Notes under the pieces: generated by a model
Told to the model about the DNA's origin: nothing
The model's database searches: none
Seen by the model: the letters and a program-made list of their open reading frames with translations, nothing else
Program-made: the position numbers and the translations under genes
In this document: positions 19,031 to 27,866 of the stretch, in pieces
Layout of the letters: each line of letters starts with the position of its first letter
How positions within the stretch are numbered: the first letter of the stretch is position 1
Assembly (NCBI RefSeq): GCF_018917525.1
Contig: NZ_JAHLOS010000020.1
Coordinates: forward strand, 1-64,000
Source: Enterococcus raffinosus
GTDB taxonomy: Bacteria; Bacillota; Bacilli; Lactobacillales; Enterococcaceae
Length of the DNA: 64,000 bases
Direction: 5' to 3'

Positions 19031-19801
19031 GTGCCGGAAACGTTATTTGCTTATATTGATTCCACAAGTAATGCTGTGCTCTCAAAAGGTTTTTCACCCA
19101 GCGATTTTGTTGATGGGATCGTCCATCAGCCGAAACATTTGTTATTGCTAGATCCAGTCGCAGAAGCTGGAGAATACGAGCCTCATACAGGTTTGAAAAT
19201 CGTTAATAGTCCCGATCAAGTCCAACAATTTTTTAACAATAAGGTCTTTACACATTCAAAAGGAATCAAGTGGATTGATTTTAATGATTACGCGATGCTA
19301 AAAGAACTAACTCCATTAGAAATTTCTGAATTACTCTACTTTGGACACATGCGAACACATCTACATTCGCCTTTTTTTTATAAATTACAAAACAATTTTG
19401 TTTACTTCAATCTAGGAAATGAAACGATGCGTGTGTATTATCGTTACTTAGACGAATTCTATCGTATCCTAGCTAGCAAGTTAACTCGAATCGTCTTGGA
19501 AAAAGTCAACGATCGCCGATCCTTTTTCCGCAAAGGCTCATCGGTCGCTCCCTTGGATGGCGAGTTATTGAAGGAATTATATCCGATCTTACAGGAAGGT
19601 GCAATTTTTTGTCTCAGTCAGTCTGAATTGAAAAATCGCGTTTACAGCATTCCGATATTCTTATCTGATGAAAAAGGTTGGCGCCGCAGTCCAAAAAATT
19701 ACAAAAAGGAACAACAGATCGCAGAAATCACTTACGATACTGCCAAGCAACTTTGGTCGCTGGATGTCGAAAATGATGATCCGGTCTTCTCCTTCCGATA
19801 A
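19031..19801 (+). CDS. Conserved hypothetical protein
   Basis: A 256-residue soluble protein without a signal peptide, membrane segments or a motif I can name. It starts with GTG after AAAGGGTG. Notable stretches are FAYIDSTSNAVLSKGF, LLYFGHMRTHLHSPFFYKLQNN and a C-terminal half rich in charged residues. Coding quality is convincing (length, SD, codon use like its neighbours). It stands alone between srtA (divergent) and a long palindrome. Function unknown. Confidence 0.8.
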   Translation: MPETLFAYIDSTSNAVLSKGFSPSDFVDGIVHQPKHLLLLDPVAEAGEYEPHTGLKIVNSPDQVQQFFNNKVFTHSKGIKWIDFNDYAMLKELTPLEISELLYFGHMRTHLHSPFFYKLQNNFVYFNLGNETMRVYYRYLDEFYRILASKLTRIVLEKVNDRRSFFRKGSSVAPLDGELLKELYPILQEGAIFCLSQSELKNRVYSIPIFLSDEKGWRRSPKNYKKEQQIAEITYDTAKQLWSLDVENDDPVFSFR

Positions 19802-19805
19802 GAAA

Positions 19806-19916
19806 GGCTTCGCGAACTCGCTCAGCTTTTGAGCAATAAGACCAAAATATTTCTAAATTGCTTCTCAAATTTCGAAATATTTTTGCTTATTGCCGAAAAA
19901 GCTAGTTCGTGAAGCC
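19806..19916. repeat. 111-bp imperfect palindrome
   Basis: The left arm begins GGCTTCGCGAACT (19806-19818) and the right arm ends AGTTCGTGAAGCC (19904-19916). The arms pair for most of their length, sharing AGCTTTT, GCAATAAG, AAATATTT and AAATT segments in order, leaving a loop of about 8 nt. It lies 4 bp after the stop of the 256-residue gene. No long T-run follows, so it is not a standard terminator; it may be a small mobile palindromic repeat or an RNA stability element. Confidence 0.75.
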
Positions 19917-19984
19917 GGACATGGATATGCCTGCTGTAAAACGATTTATTCATGTGAAAATTTTATACTTTCTTCATAGTTAAG

Positions 19985-20021
19985 AAAAGCATTTGTCAAC
20001 TTAGGACAAATGCTTTTTTTT
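19985..20021. terminator. Bidirectional terminator between the 256-residue gene and thiT
   Basis: AAAAGCATTTGTC (19985-19997) pairs with GACAAATGCTTTT (20005-20017), a 13-bp stem followed by a T-run on the plus strand and a shorter one on the minus strand. It lies just beyond the thiT stop codon. Confidence 0.8.
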
Positions 20022-20024
20022 GGT

Positions 20025-20612
20025 TTATTGATGACTTTGTTTGTGAATCAAATTGGCGTCCTTCGGTAAGTACAATTGCGGCGCCTTTTCTGCAACTATA
20101 ATCGCGACAATGGCAGTCACAATCGCAGTCGCAAGTCCGCTGACACCGTTCATAACAAGTGAGAAGATCCATGGATTCATTCCCCATAAAGCGTAACTTC
20201 CCCAGAAAACGACCCCTGCGATAAAATGCCAGAAGAATCTTGCGCCTGTTCCGATAAATGTCCCGAAAACAATGTTCTTTCGAACGCTTCGCATATCTTG
20301 CTCACTCAAAGCCTTTTGCACCTTTTTCGCATACAGACCAGCAAAGCCTGCAAAGGTAAACGCGATTGGATACTCGATCAATACTTGAATGACGCTGAGA
20401 TAAACAACCTGACTCGCTGGAAAATGCAAGATTCCCCAAATGAATGCTGACATTAGTGCTGGCTTTAATCCTCGACGCAAAGCGAACAATGTTAACGGGA
20501 TCATTCCCAGTGAAATCGTAAAGCTGCTGCCAATAGTCGTTGGGATAAATGACAGCACCAACGCTAAGGCCGCTACGACCGTTCCTTCTACTAAAATTTT
20601 TGTCTTATACAT
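20025..20612 (-). CDS. thiT: ThiT-type thiamine transporter S component
   Basis: A 195-residue membrane protein with about six hydrophobic helices, the size and pattern of ECF S components. The stretch around GARFFWHFIAGVVFWGSYA matches the ThiT thiamine-binding region (aromatic residues and conserved Arg/His). It would capture thiamine and work with a shared EcfA/A'/T module not present in this window. Start at MYKTKILVEG is set by AGGAGG 9 nt upstream. A TPP riboswitch precedes it, which independently supports the thiamine assignment. Confidence 0.92.
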   Translation of the reverse strand: MYKTKILVEGTVVAALALVLSFIPTTIGSSFTISLGMIPLTLFALRRGLKPALMSAFIWGILHFPASQVVYLSVIQVLIEYPIAFTFAGFAGLYAKKVQKALSEQDMRSVRKNIVFGTFIGTGARFFWHFIAGVVFWGSYALWGMNPWIFSLVMNGVSGLATAIVTAIVAIIVAEKAPQLYLPKDANLIHKQSHQ

Positions 20613-20621
20613 AAAAAAACT

Positions 20622-20671
20622 CCTCCTTTTGAACATACAGTCCACAAAGGAGAAGTAAATATCTTTACTTC
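20622..20671 (-). promoter_or_regulatory. thiT expression platform (SD-sequestering hairpins)
   Basis: On the minus strand CTCCTTT (20646-20652) is complementary to AAAGGAG of the thiT SD (20622-20629). Just upstream, GAAGTAAA and TTTACTTC form a separate hairpin (20652-20671) that abuts this anti-SD and could compete with it. There is no T-run after either hairpin. This suggests translational rather than transcriptional control, by inference. Confidence 0.5.
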
Positions 20672-20672
20672 A

Positions 20673-20757
20673 TCACAATTCCTACGCTCGAATAACCGAA
20701 ACAGGTACTAGGGTTTAGAGTAATCTCAATCTCAGCCCGAGGGCTCCCCTTTGCGAC
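20673..20757 (-). ncRNA. TPP riboswitch (THI element)
   Basis: Reading the minus strand, conserved elements appear in order: GGGGAGCC, CTGAGA, ACCCTA, ACCTG, then GTAGGAATTGTG, matching the consensus of the thiamine-pyrophosphate aptamer. It lies 60 nt upstream of the thiT start. Binding of TPP is expected to reduce thiT expression. Confidence 0.95.
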
Positions 20758-20829
20758 AGTATTATTCTATTTTCTAGTACATCCAGAGTATAACAGATGT
20801 CTGTTTGCTCGTAAATGTATAAAATACTT

Positions 20830-21192
20830 TTATCGTGAAATACTTTCCTGATCCCCGCTTGGTGATAAAGTCGTCACCTTTTTGATCCGATCAATCGTCA
20901 ACATCACCAATTGATTGTCCTGAGTACGGATAACGATAGAATCATTGGTCACCACTTTAGGCAGCCAGCCGGAGATTGTTTGAAATTTTTCTTCGTTGTT
21001 TTCATCCTGAACTTGAATGACTACTAAACTATTCTGTAGAGACGCCATCTTCAGCTTGAGAAAGATATTCTCATTTGCCTGCTCTTGAGCGCGTTTTTCA
21101 GCAGAATCATTCAAAAAATCCGAGATGAAACGATACGACGAATTCGAAAACAGCTTGATTAAATTCTTCTTGGGCTTCTCGTTTTTAGTCAT
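20830..21192 (-). CDS. Hypothetical protein
   Basis: A 120-residue soluble protein, unrecognised. The N-terminal half is basic and helical (KKNLIKLFSNSSYRFISDFL); the C-terminal half alternates hydrophobic and polar residues as in a small beta barrel (SLVVIQVQDE, VVTNDSIVIRTQ). A GGAGGAAG-like SD lies just upstream. It is 72 bp downstream of the low-molecular-weight phosphatase gene on the same strand. Function unknown. Confidence 0.65.
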   Translation of the reverse strand: MTKNEKPKKNLIKLFSNSSYRFISDFLNDSAEKRAQEQANENIFLKLKMASLQNSLVVIQVQDENNEEKFQTISGWLPKVVTNDSIVIRTQDNQLVMLTIDRIKKVTTLSPSGDQESISR

Positions 21193-21264
21193 TCAGCTTC
21201 CTCCTATCAAGAGCATGGTTACGTAGTTTGATTTTACTTAAATTCAAACAAAAAAACAAGGAAT

Positions 21265-21723
21265 CTAGTCCATTTCAAAAAAAGTTAACCATTCGTTTAA
21301 ACCTTTCTGAATTAATTCATAAGTTTCCTCAAAATCTCCGGTATACCAAGGGTCGGGAATTCCCTCACCTACATGTCCAGAGACACGATCCAAGTAAAGA
21401 TAAATCTTGTTTTCTGTTCCTTTTGGCGCTATCGCTTGAAGATCACTGACATTTTCTTGGTCCATTCCGATGATGTAATCAGCCTCATAGAAATCTTCAG
21501 TCGTCACTTGACGAGCCCACATGCCTTTTGCTGAGATATGGTGCTCCGCTAATATTTTTTGCGTGCCGCGATGGGGTGGATTGCCCACCTCCCAGCGACT
21601 CGTCGCTGCTGAATCAACATCAAAATTGTTCTCCTGTTTCTTCTCAAAGGCATCGCGAAAAATCGCCTCTGCCATAGGCGAGCGGCAAATATTTCCCATA
21701 CAAACGAATAGAATCTTTTTCAT
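21265..21723 (-). CDS. Low-molecular-weight protein-tyrosine phosphatase
   Basis: A 152-residue phosphatase with the P-loop CMGNICRS at residues 8-15 (C-X5-R-S) and the general-acid Asp in the DPWYTGDF motif near residue 120. Family members dephosphorylate phosphotyrosine or act on arsenate or small molecules; no arsenic genes are adjacent here, so the protein-phosphatase reading is preferred. Length is normal and the SD is AGGAGGAA. Confidence 0.92.
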   Translation of the reverse strand: MKKILFVCMGNICRSPMAEAIFRDAFEKKQENNFDVDSAATSRWEVGNPPHRGTQKILAEHHISAKGMWARQVTTEDFYEADYIIGMDQENVSDLQAIAPKGTENKIYLYLDRVSGHVGEGIPDPWYTGDFEETYELIQKGLNEWLTFFEMD

Positions 21724-21776
21724 GTCATTCCTCCTGTGCTATAGTCAATTTATCGAAATGAAACGAGGGATTGTAA

Positions 21777-22745
21777 ATGAGTAAAATTTATCTTTCCGCC
21801 AAACTGCCAGAGCTTGGCACTAAATTATTAGATGAAACCGGACTTGATTATCAGGTCTATGAAGGCGACGGTTTAATCTCCAAAAAAGAATTGATTGAAG
21901 CCGTCACCGATTGTGAAGTATTGATTTGTCCCCTATCAACACAAGTCGACCGTGAAGTCATTGATGCTGCGCCGAACTTAAAGCTGATCGCCAATTTCGG
22001 TGCTGGCTTCAACAATATCGACAGTGCTTATGCTAAAGAGAAAAAAATCTATGTAACGAATACACCGGTAGTCTCTACCAATGCGACTGCCGAGTTGACG
22101 GCTGGGTTGATCATCAGCCTATCTCGCCGAATCGTCGAAGGAGACCGCTTGATGCACGATCAAGGCTTTGACGGCTGGGCGCCGCTCTTTTTCTTAGGCC
22201 ATGAATTAAAGGATAAAACGTTAGGCATCATCGGCATGGAACAGATTGGTCAAGCCTTAGCTCAAATGATGAACGCCTTTGGAATGAAGATTCTCTATCA
22301 TAAACGCCATGCCTTAAGTACTGAACTTGAGAAAAAATTACAGGTAACCTATTGCTCTCAGGAAGAATTGATCCAGCAAGCGGATATCTTAACTCTCCAT
22401 GCACCGCTAACAGCAGAAACACATCATCTGCTGACAAGCGAAACATTTAAACAAATGAAGGACAGTGCTTTCCTGATCAACGCCGCTCGTGGCCCACTGA
22501 TTGACGAAGCCGCGCTGCTTCAAGCCTTAAAAACCGGACAAATCGCTGGTGCTGCTTTAGATGTCTACGAATTCGAACCGCAAGTCACTGAAGGCTTAAA
22601 AGAGTTATCGAATGTCATCCTAACTCCGCACATCGGCAACGCCAGTGTAGAAGCTCGCGAGCAGATGGCTGAGATTGTCGCAAAAAACGCGATCGCAATC
22701 GAAAAACATGAAACCATCAAACACATCGTTAATGGACTGGATTGA
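21777..22745 (+). CDS. D-2-hydroxyacid dehydrogenase family protein
   Basis: A 322-residue NAD-dependent dehydrogenase. The catalytic Arg (NAARGPL), Glu (VYEFEPQ) and His (LTPHIGN) motifs are all present, together with the AELTAGLIISLSRRI segment. The cofactor loop reads GIIGMEQIG, where the second Gly of GxGxxG is Glu (codon GAA where GGA is expected), which may reduce or alter NAD binding. Substrate unclear (glyoxylate/hydroxypyruvate reductase or phosphoglycerate dehydrogenase relatives). It is divergent from the phosphatase gene. Confidence 0.9.
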   Translation: MSKIYLSAKLPELGTKLLDETGLDYQVYEGDGLISKKELIEAVTDCEVLICPLSTQVDREVIDAAPNLKLIANFGAGFNNIDSAYAKEKKIYVTNTPVVSTNATAELTAGLIISLSRRIVEGDRLMHDQGFDGWAPLFFLGHELKDKTLGIIGMEQIGQALAQMMNAFGMKILYHKRHALSTELEKKLQVTYCSQEELIQQADILTLHAPLTAETHHLLTSETFKQMKDSAFLINAARGPLIDEAALLQALKTGQIAGAALDVYEFEPQVTEGLKELSNVILTPHIGNASVEAREQMAEIVAKNAIAIEKHETIKHIVNGLD

Positions 22746-22747
22746 GC

Positions 22748-23323
22748 TTAACGCTCGTTCCAGTCTTTTTCATATAACCGATAGGCGAAAAATTCGATAT
22801 CCTTCGCAAAGCGAAACAATTGTGCCGCAATAGTAATAGGCGGCTGATTCGCACCGGCTAATAACCAGTCAGTTAAAATACCGCCGCAGCCATGAGCTAA
22901 AAAGCGCGCATAAAATTCTTTGTCGGTCTGAGAGAGCTCTCCTTCTTGATCGACTTCATCAAATAGTCGAACAAATAGACGCTGAGCCAGTTCATTGAAC
23001 TCTTTTGTCAACACTTCGGGCTTCGCCTGCACGGTATTCAAATAGAATTGATGACAAAGCTGCATCTCTTTCAACATTTTAAGAACGGATTCTTCCCAAT
23101 TGGTTAATGCCAGCTCATGGGAGACTAAATACTGCAACCCACGCTGATAATAAGCGTAATGGAGCAGATCATCCTTGTCTTTGAAGTGATAATAAAATGT
23201 TTGGCGGTTCAAGCTGGCCTTTTGACTGATGTCTTGAACGGTGATTTTATCATAGCTTTTTTCTTGGCACGCAGTAACTAGTGCCTGAACAAATGTTGCT
23301 TTGGTCGCTTTTCCTTCCGCCAT
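22748..23323 (-). CDS. TetR/AcrR family transcriptional regulator
   Basis: A 191-residue regulator. The N-terminal helix-turn-helix (about 20-60) reads ITVQDISQKASLNRQTFYYHF. The C-terminal ligand domain resembles the DhaS-type TetR_C group. It is convergent with the dehydrogenase gene and its stop is 2 bp from that gene's stop. It is 11 bp downstream of ruvB and probably co-transcribed with it, so its targets cannot be inferred from neighbours. Confidence 0.9.
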   Translation of the reverse strand: MAEGKATKATFVQALVTACQEKSYDKITVQDISQKASLNRQTFYYHFKDKDDLLHYAYYQRGLQYLVSHELALTNWEESVLKMLKEMQLCHQFYLNTVQAKPEVLTKEFNELAQRLFVRLFDEVDQEGELSQTDKEFYARFLAHGCGGILTDWLLAGANQPPITIAAQLFRFAKDIEFFAYRLYEKDWNER

Positions 23324-23334
23324 TTTTCCACCTT

Positions 23335-24336
23335 CTATGCTTGATAAGGGTAATTGAAATGTTCATACGCTAACGGTGTCGCCATGCGTCCCCGCGGTGT
23401 ACGCTTAATAAATCCCTTTTGAATCAAATAAGGTTCGTACATATCCTCCACAGTCTCACGCTCTTCGCCGATATTAACTGCTAATGTACTTAACCCGATC
23501 GGTCCGCCATGGTATAGCTCAATCATCGTCTTCAATAATTTCTGATCGACATAATCTAATCCCGCTCCATCAACCTGCAGCAGTCCCAATGCCTGATCCG
23601 CAACTGTTCGATCAATCACTCCATCGGATTGAACCTGCGCGAAATCGCGAATCCGTTTCAGCAAACGATTGGCGATCCGCGGTGTCCCTCGTGAACGGCG
23701 TGCGATCTCGACCGCACCTTCCTCCACGATCTCCGTTTGAAAAATATCGGCTGAACGCAGCACAATCTCTCGCAAATCCTCTTCTTCATAATATTCCATA
23801 TGAGAAATGATGCCAAAACGATCGCGTAATGGCGCCGACAGCATCCCGGCACGTGTCGTCGCACCGACTAAAGTAAACGGCGGCAATGGGAAATGTACCG
23901 GATGCGCCGTTGGCCCTTGCCCTACCATGATATCGACATAATAATCCTCCATTGCTGAATACAAGGTTTCTTCGGCTACTCGCGGCAAACGATGGATCTC
24001 ATCGATAAACAGCACATCACCAGGTTCTAATTCATTCAAAATAGCGACTAAATCACCCGGTCGTTCGATCGCTGGTCCGCTGGTAGAGCGAATCTGCACG
24101 TCCATTTCATTGGCAATCACCATCGCCATCGTCGTTTTCCCTAAACCAGGCGGTCCATACAGCAGCACGTGATCCAGTGCTTCTTGACGGTTTTTCGCTG
24201 CTTCAATATAGATTGACAGCTCTTGCTTGACCTTATCCTGACCGATGTATTGTGCAAGATAACGAGGACGCAATGATTTTTCTAAACTTTTATCACTCTC
24301 ATCTGCATCCGGTGAAAGCAAACGTTCTTCATCCAT
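23335..24336 (-). CDS. ruvB: Holliday junction branch migration ATPase RuvB
   Basis: A 333-residue AAA+ motor. Walker [13 protein letters not shown], Walker [10 protein letters not shown], sensor GATTRAGML and the C-terminal winged helix with PRGRMAT are visible. It acts with RuvA to drive branch migration in recombinational repair. SD GGAGGAC. It follows ruvA by 13 bp. Confidence 0.97.
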   Translation of the reverse strand: MDEERLLSPDADESDKSLEKSLRPRYLAQYIGQDKVKQELSIYIEAAKNRQEALDHVLLYGPPGLGKTTMAMVIANEMDVQIRSTSGPAIERPGDLVAILNELEPGDVLFIDEIHRLPRVAEETLYSAMEDYYVDIMVGQGPTAHPVHFPLPPFTLVGATTRAGMLSAPLRDRFGIISHMEYYEEEDLREIVLRSADIFQTEIVEEGAVEIARRSRGTPRIANRLLKRIRDFAQVQSDGVIDRTVADQALGLLQVDGAGLDYVDQKLLKTMIELYHGGPIGLSTLAVNIGEERETVEDMYEPYLIQKGFIKRTPRGRMATPLAYEHFNYPYQA

Positions 24337-24349
24337 CTAAGTCGTCCTC

Positions 24350-24943
24350 CTACTTCTTCATCATTAATTTCAAGGCTGCTCGTAAATAATCGTCGGTATT
24401 CTGCAGACTTTCTTTTTCCAGCACCTTTTCGACCTTCTTGATTTCTTTTGGACTGTAGCCCAACGCTTGCAAGGCTTCCATCGCTTCAGCAAGTGCTGTA
24501 TCGTCGTTGCCCTCATAAAATAGCGACATTGGGTCTTCGACTAATTCGGTCAATTTGCCTTTGAGATCCAAGACCATCTGCTGTGCCGTTTTCTTGCCGA
24601 CGCCTGGGAATTTCGTCAAATAGGTCACATCTCCGGCTTCAATTGCTTGAATCAAGCCTTGATGATCGTCATTCGCCATGATTGCTAAGCCGCTTTTCGG
24701 TCCGATGCCAGACACCGAAAGCAGGCGTAAAAACAATTCTTTTTCGGCTAAGGTTTCAAAGCCATATAGTAAATGAGCATCCTCGCGAATGATTTGCTGG
24801 ACATAAATCGTCACAGACTGCTCCATTTTACTGCTGTAACGATAAGGATTGCCCGTGGCGATTTGATAGCCGATCCCATTTACATCCAGTACCACATAGC
24901 CGGGACTGATGAAGGTCAAACGACCTGTAATATACTCGTACAT
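24350..24943 (-). CDS. ruvA: Holliday junction DNA helicase subunit RuvA
   Basis: A 197-residue RuvA. The N-terminal OB fold starts MYEYITGRL, followed by the two helix-hairpin-helix motifs ([13 protein letters not shown] and [19 protein letters not shown]) and a C-terminal domain that regulates RuvB. Normal length. It precedes ruvB as usual. Confidence 0.97.
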   Translation of the reverse strand: MYEYITGRLTFISPGYVVLDVNGIGYQIATGNPYRYSSKMEQSVTIYVQQIIREDAHLLYGFETLAEKELFLRLLSVSGIGPKSGLAIMANDDHQGLIQAIEAGDVTYLTKFPGVGKKTAQQMVLDLKGKLTELVEDPMSLFYEGNDDTALAEAMEALQALGYSPKEIKKVEKVLEKESLQNTDDYLRAALKLMMKK

Positions 24944-25079
24944 AATTGTTCCTTTCTTTGGGTAAGAAAATTGATTTTCGGCAGGCTAGCTGCCGCTAGT
25001 TTCCAGTCCTTTTTGCCTATTGATAGGCGACCGACAAACTGCACATATGTTCTCATTATTCTAGCACAAAATTCGACGG

Positions 25080-26540
25080 TTAAAAACTCTTACCGCCGAA
25101 TCCTTGTAATAACCTTAATAAGGCAAAATAATCCGTCATCCGCAATTCTTGCGTGATTGTCAAAGTCGGTACTTCTTCATCCTCATAAAGCAGGCTGGTA
25201 GTTAGGCAAACGTCACTGACAGTCATTGATTCAGTAAAGACAATCTGGAAATCATTTGCTAGAAACCGGTGCAAATCCTCCTTCAAAAGGGTCTCTTCAA
25301 ACTCCGGAAGATCAGTCTGAAGAAAAATCCTCAACACGGGCTGAACCGTTAATTCCGGCAAACGACGCAAAACTGATAAATAACGTCCGAATAAAATTGA
25401 TTCACTGCCACCTTGATCCGCTAAAAGCTCAGAAACAAATGCCGCAAGCTTTGGCTGTTGCTGCGTGACCTTTGTCCAAAAAGCTTTTCCATTAATATTA
25501 AAACGAATCATAGGGAATAAATGATGATACAAATGTCCGCTGATCAAATAATTCTCAGCATGCAAAGCTTGAAAATTTCTCCATGTGGCGCTATTGTTGA
25601 TTTTCTTTTCTAATACCTGATACATCGCCTCGATCTCGTGGATGACGAAAAAGGGTGCCTTTGCCAATAAGCTATGGATTTTCTCTGCGATAGTGGGTAC
25701 ACGATAGTATTCCTCTCGTGTTAATAAATGTAAGAAAAGATTTCCTAGTGGAGCTTGCTTACGAAAATAAACAGGCATGATTGGTCTCAATTGACGAGCA
25801 AAATCATTAAAAAGTGGATCATCGTTCAAGGCACTCTGAGTGTTCGAAGCCTTTTTTAATCCGTGTTGCTGAACCTCTCGCAGCAAGTGGGCCGCTACTA
25901 AATAGTCCAACCGCTGTGCTTTAATAGGATTCAATTCAACTTGAAAAAACTGCTGAATCTCACGGCTGATTTTTTTGATCGGTTCATGCTGCAATAACGT
26001 AAAGGGCCAACTTTTCCCACGAAACAAGCGCCAATAATAGACTGATAAATACATTCGCACAACCGATTCTGGCGCTTGGAAAAGTACCTCTCCCCGCTGA
26101 ATTGTCAATTTTAGCGGCGACAATTCTTTACGTAACTCCTTTAATTTGCGGCGGATTGTAGACTCACTGCGGTATAATTTATCGCTTAGTTCCTTGATTG
26201 TTCGCACATTTTCAATAATTAACAGATTAAGCAGGCGATAGGCTAATGAATGACAAATCAAATCGACCAGAAACTGATTTTCTTCCATTGTCTGAGCTGC
26301 AATTATCAGACGATAACTGTTCCCTTTTTTTTCGAATAATGGCAAATCTGTTTCCGTGAATCGTTGATATTGCTTGCTCAATTCCGACAGCAGACGCTGC
26401 ACACTGCGAACATCTAGTTTAAGCAGTTCAGCTAACTCGCTTTTTTTATATAGTTGTCCATCATCCATCAATTCCAATACTCGGACGCTAAGATACACGT
26501 CTTTTTCGTAATGTTGTAATTCCAGCGCTTTGATATACAT
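25080..26540 (-). CDS. Mga-like helix-turn-helix regulator
   Basis: A 486-residue regulator of the Mga/AtxA class. Two N-terminal winged-helix regions (about 10-60, LKLDVRSVQRLLSEL; about 110-150, SDKLYRSESTIRRKLKEL) precede a long region resembling PRD-like and EIIB-like domains. Such proteins regulate virulence or sugar-linked genes and can be controlled by PTS phosphorylation. It lies directly downstream of lrgAB, and its SD sits inside the hairpin ending the lrgB transcript (26548-26585). Targets unknown. Confidence 0.85.
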   Translation of the reverse strand: MYIKALELQHYEKDVYLSVRVLELMDDGQLYKKSELAELLKLDVRSVQRLLSELSKQYQRFTETDLPLFEKKGNSYRLIIAAQTMEENQFLVDLICHSLAYRLLNLLIIENVRTIKELSDKLYRSESTIRRKLKELRKELSPLKLTIQRGEVLFQAPESVVRMYLSVYYWRLFRGKSWPFTLLQHEPIKKISREIQQFFQVELNPIKAQRLDYLVAAHLLREVQQHGLKKASNTQSALNDDPLFNDFARQLRPIMPVYFRKQAPLGNLFLHLLTREEYYRVPTIAEKIHSLLAKAPFFVIHEIEAMYQVLEKKINNSATWRNFQALHAENYLISGHLYHHLFPMIRFNINGKAFWTKVTQQQPKLAAFVSELLADQGGSESILFGRYLSVLRRLPELTVQPVLRIFLQTDLPEFEETLLKEDLHRFLANDFQIVFTESMTVSDVCLTTSLLYEDEEVPTLTITQELRMTDYFALLRLLQGFGGKSF

Positions 26541-26547
26541 AAAAAAA

Positions 26548-26585
26548 CTCCTTCACGCTACATTTTAGCAAAAGAGCGCAAGGAG
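26548..26585 (-). terminator. Terminator after lrgB that embeds the SD of the Mga-like gene
   Basis: On the minus strand CTCCTTGCGCT pairs with AGCGTGAAGGAG and is followed by TTTTTTT then ATG. The AAGGAG of the descending arm is the SD of the downstream gene (start at 26540). The same hairpin can therefore stop lrgAB transcripts and mask the ribosome site in read-through RNA. Confidence 0.7.
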
Positions 26586-26591
26586 TTGATA

Positions 26592-27293
26592 CTAAAGACC
26601 TTCGAATAGCCGAAATAAAATTGGCAGCAACGCCACTGTCACTAACCCGTTGACACAAATACACAAACCAGCGAGAATGCCTTCTAGTTCACCGAGTTCG
26701 ATCGCTCGGCCGGTACCGATCGCATGAGAGGTGCTGCCTAAAGCGATGCCTTTTGCCACGGGACTTTGAATATTGAAAAGTTGGAAAACCTTCGTTCCAA
26801 CTAAGGCGCCAAAGATTCCAGTTGAAACAACGATCGCCAATGTCACTGGCGAAATGCCGCCCATCTGACTAGAAAGATCAACCGAGATCGCTGTCGTCAC
26901 TGATTTTGGCAATAACGAAACGACAATCCCCTGCTTCAATGAGAACAAGCGGCCGATCCCAACACTTAGTAAACAGTTAAGCACCACGCCCACCAGTGTT
27001 CCTAAAATCACCGGCAAGAAATATTTCTTAAGCTTATCGAAATTTTGGTAAAGCGGCAAAGCTAACGCCACTGTCGCTGGTGTAATCATCATGGTAAATA
27101 AGTTCCCGCCAGTGTTGTACTCCTGATAGCTGATTCCGCTGAGTTTCAACAAAATAATGATAATGACTACACTCGCGATCAAAGGATTGATGAAGGGAAT
27201 GTTCACCTTGCTCAACAATTTTTCCATTGCTAGGTAGATAAGCAAGGTAAGTGCTAGGCCAAAAAGCGGGTTACTTGCCAGCGCTGAAATCAT
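26592..27293 (-). CDS. lrgB: LrgB family membrane protein
   Basis: A 233-residue integral membrane protein of the LrgB/CidB family, with conserved SLLPKSVTTAISVDLSSQ and GTSHAIGTGRAIELGE stretches. LrgAB has been linked to control of murein hydrolase activity and programmed lysis, and in some bacteria to pyruvate uptake. Start at MISALASNP is chosen because GAGGTG lies 6 nt upstream; this start overlaps the end of lrgA by 23 nt. Confidence 0.92.
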   Translation of the reverse strand: MISALASNPLFGLALTLLIYLAMEKLLSKVNIPFINPLIASVVIIIILLKLSGISYQEYNTGGNLFTMMITPATVALALPLYQNFDKLKKYFLPVILGTLVGVVLNCLLSVGIGRLFSLKQGIVVSLLPKSVTTAISVDLSSQMGGISPVTLAIVVSTGIFGALVGTKVFQLFNIQSPVAKGIALGSTSHAIGTGRAIELGELEGILAGLCICVNGLVTVALLPILFRLFEGL

Positions 27294-27699
27294 CCGCTTC
27301 ACCTCGCAATTTTTCAACCTTTTCAGCCAGCCGCGCTTTTTCTTCGTTGCCCTTCATACTGATTTTTTCAACAAATTCTGCTGTTTTTCCGACAGCCACA
27401 AGTGAGACAAGAGAGCACAAAACAACGGCGCCTAACAGAATCGGCCAGGTATATTTAATGGCTCCGTAATATTGCATCAAACCGACACCGGCTGGTACAA
27501 ATAAAATCGTCAAATGATTCAACAGAAAGTTCGCTGTATCCTCAATTGCCGATGGTTTTAATAGTTTGGTTTGGAAGGAAAGAAAGAGGAGCACAATACC
27601 GATGATACTTCCTGGAACCGGCAAATGAAGAAACATCCGCAGTCCTTCGCCAATAATAGAATAGAGGAATAATAAACTTAATTCTTTAAATAGTTTCAC
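27271..27699 (-). CDS. lrgA: LrgA/CidA family membrane protein
   Basis: A 142-residue holin-like protein with four hydrophobic segments and the family signature GLRMFLHLPVPGSIIG followed by FVPAGVGLM. The GTG start has a weak SD (AAGGCG). It is co-transcribed with lrgB. No lytSR two-component genes are adjacent, so the inducer is unclear. Confidence 0.92.
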   Translation of the reverse strand: MKLFKELSLLFLYSIIGEGLRMFLHLPVPGSIIGIVLLFLSFQTKLLKPSAIEDTANFLLNHLTILFVPAGVGLMQYYGAIKYTWPILLGAVVLCSLVSLVAVGKTAEFVEKISMKGNEEKARLAEKVEKLRGEADDFSAGK

Positions 27700-27837
27700 A
27701 AATATCGCCTTTTCTAAAATAAGATAGTTCTAGTATAGCGAAAAAAGAACGCCTCGCTCTCCAAGTTTTGTTGCGATTTCATACATTTTCTGAAAAGGGA
27801 TTGTCGCTAGCGACTGAATTCCAAAAGGCAATCACTA

Positions 27838-27864
27838 AAAAAAATACGCCGATCTATCGGCGCA
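27838..27864 (-). terminator. Terminator of msrB
   Basis: TACGCCGAT (27845-27853) pairs with ATCGGCGCA (27856-27864) across a 2-nt gap, followed on the minus strand by a run of eight T residues. It begins right after the msrB stop codon. Confidence 0.85.
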
Positions 27865-27866
27865 TT

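Noticed and set aside
21265-21723. Low-molecular-weight phosphatase as an arsenate reductase
   Set aside because: The P-loop is CMGNICRS as in protein-tyrosine phosphatases, the distal redox Cys pair of ArsC is not visible, and no arsenic genes are adjacent.
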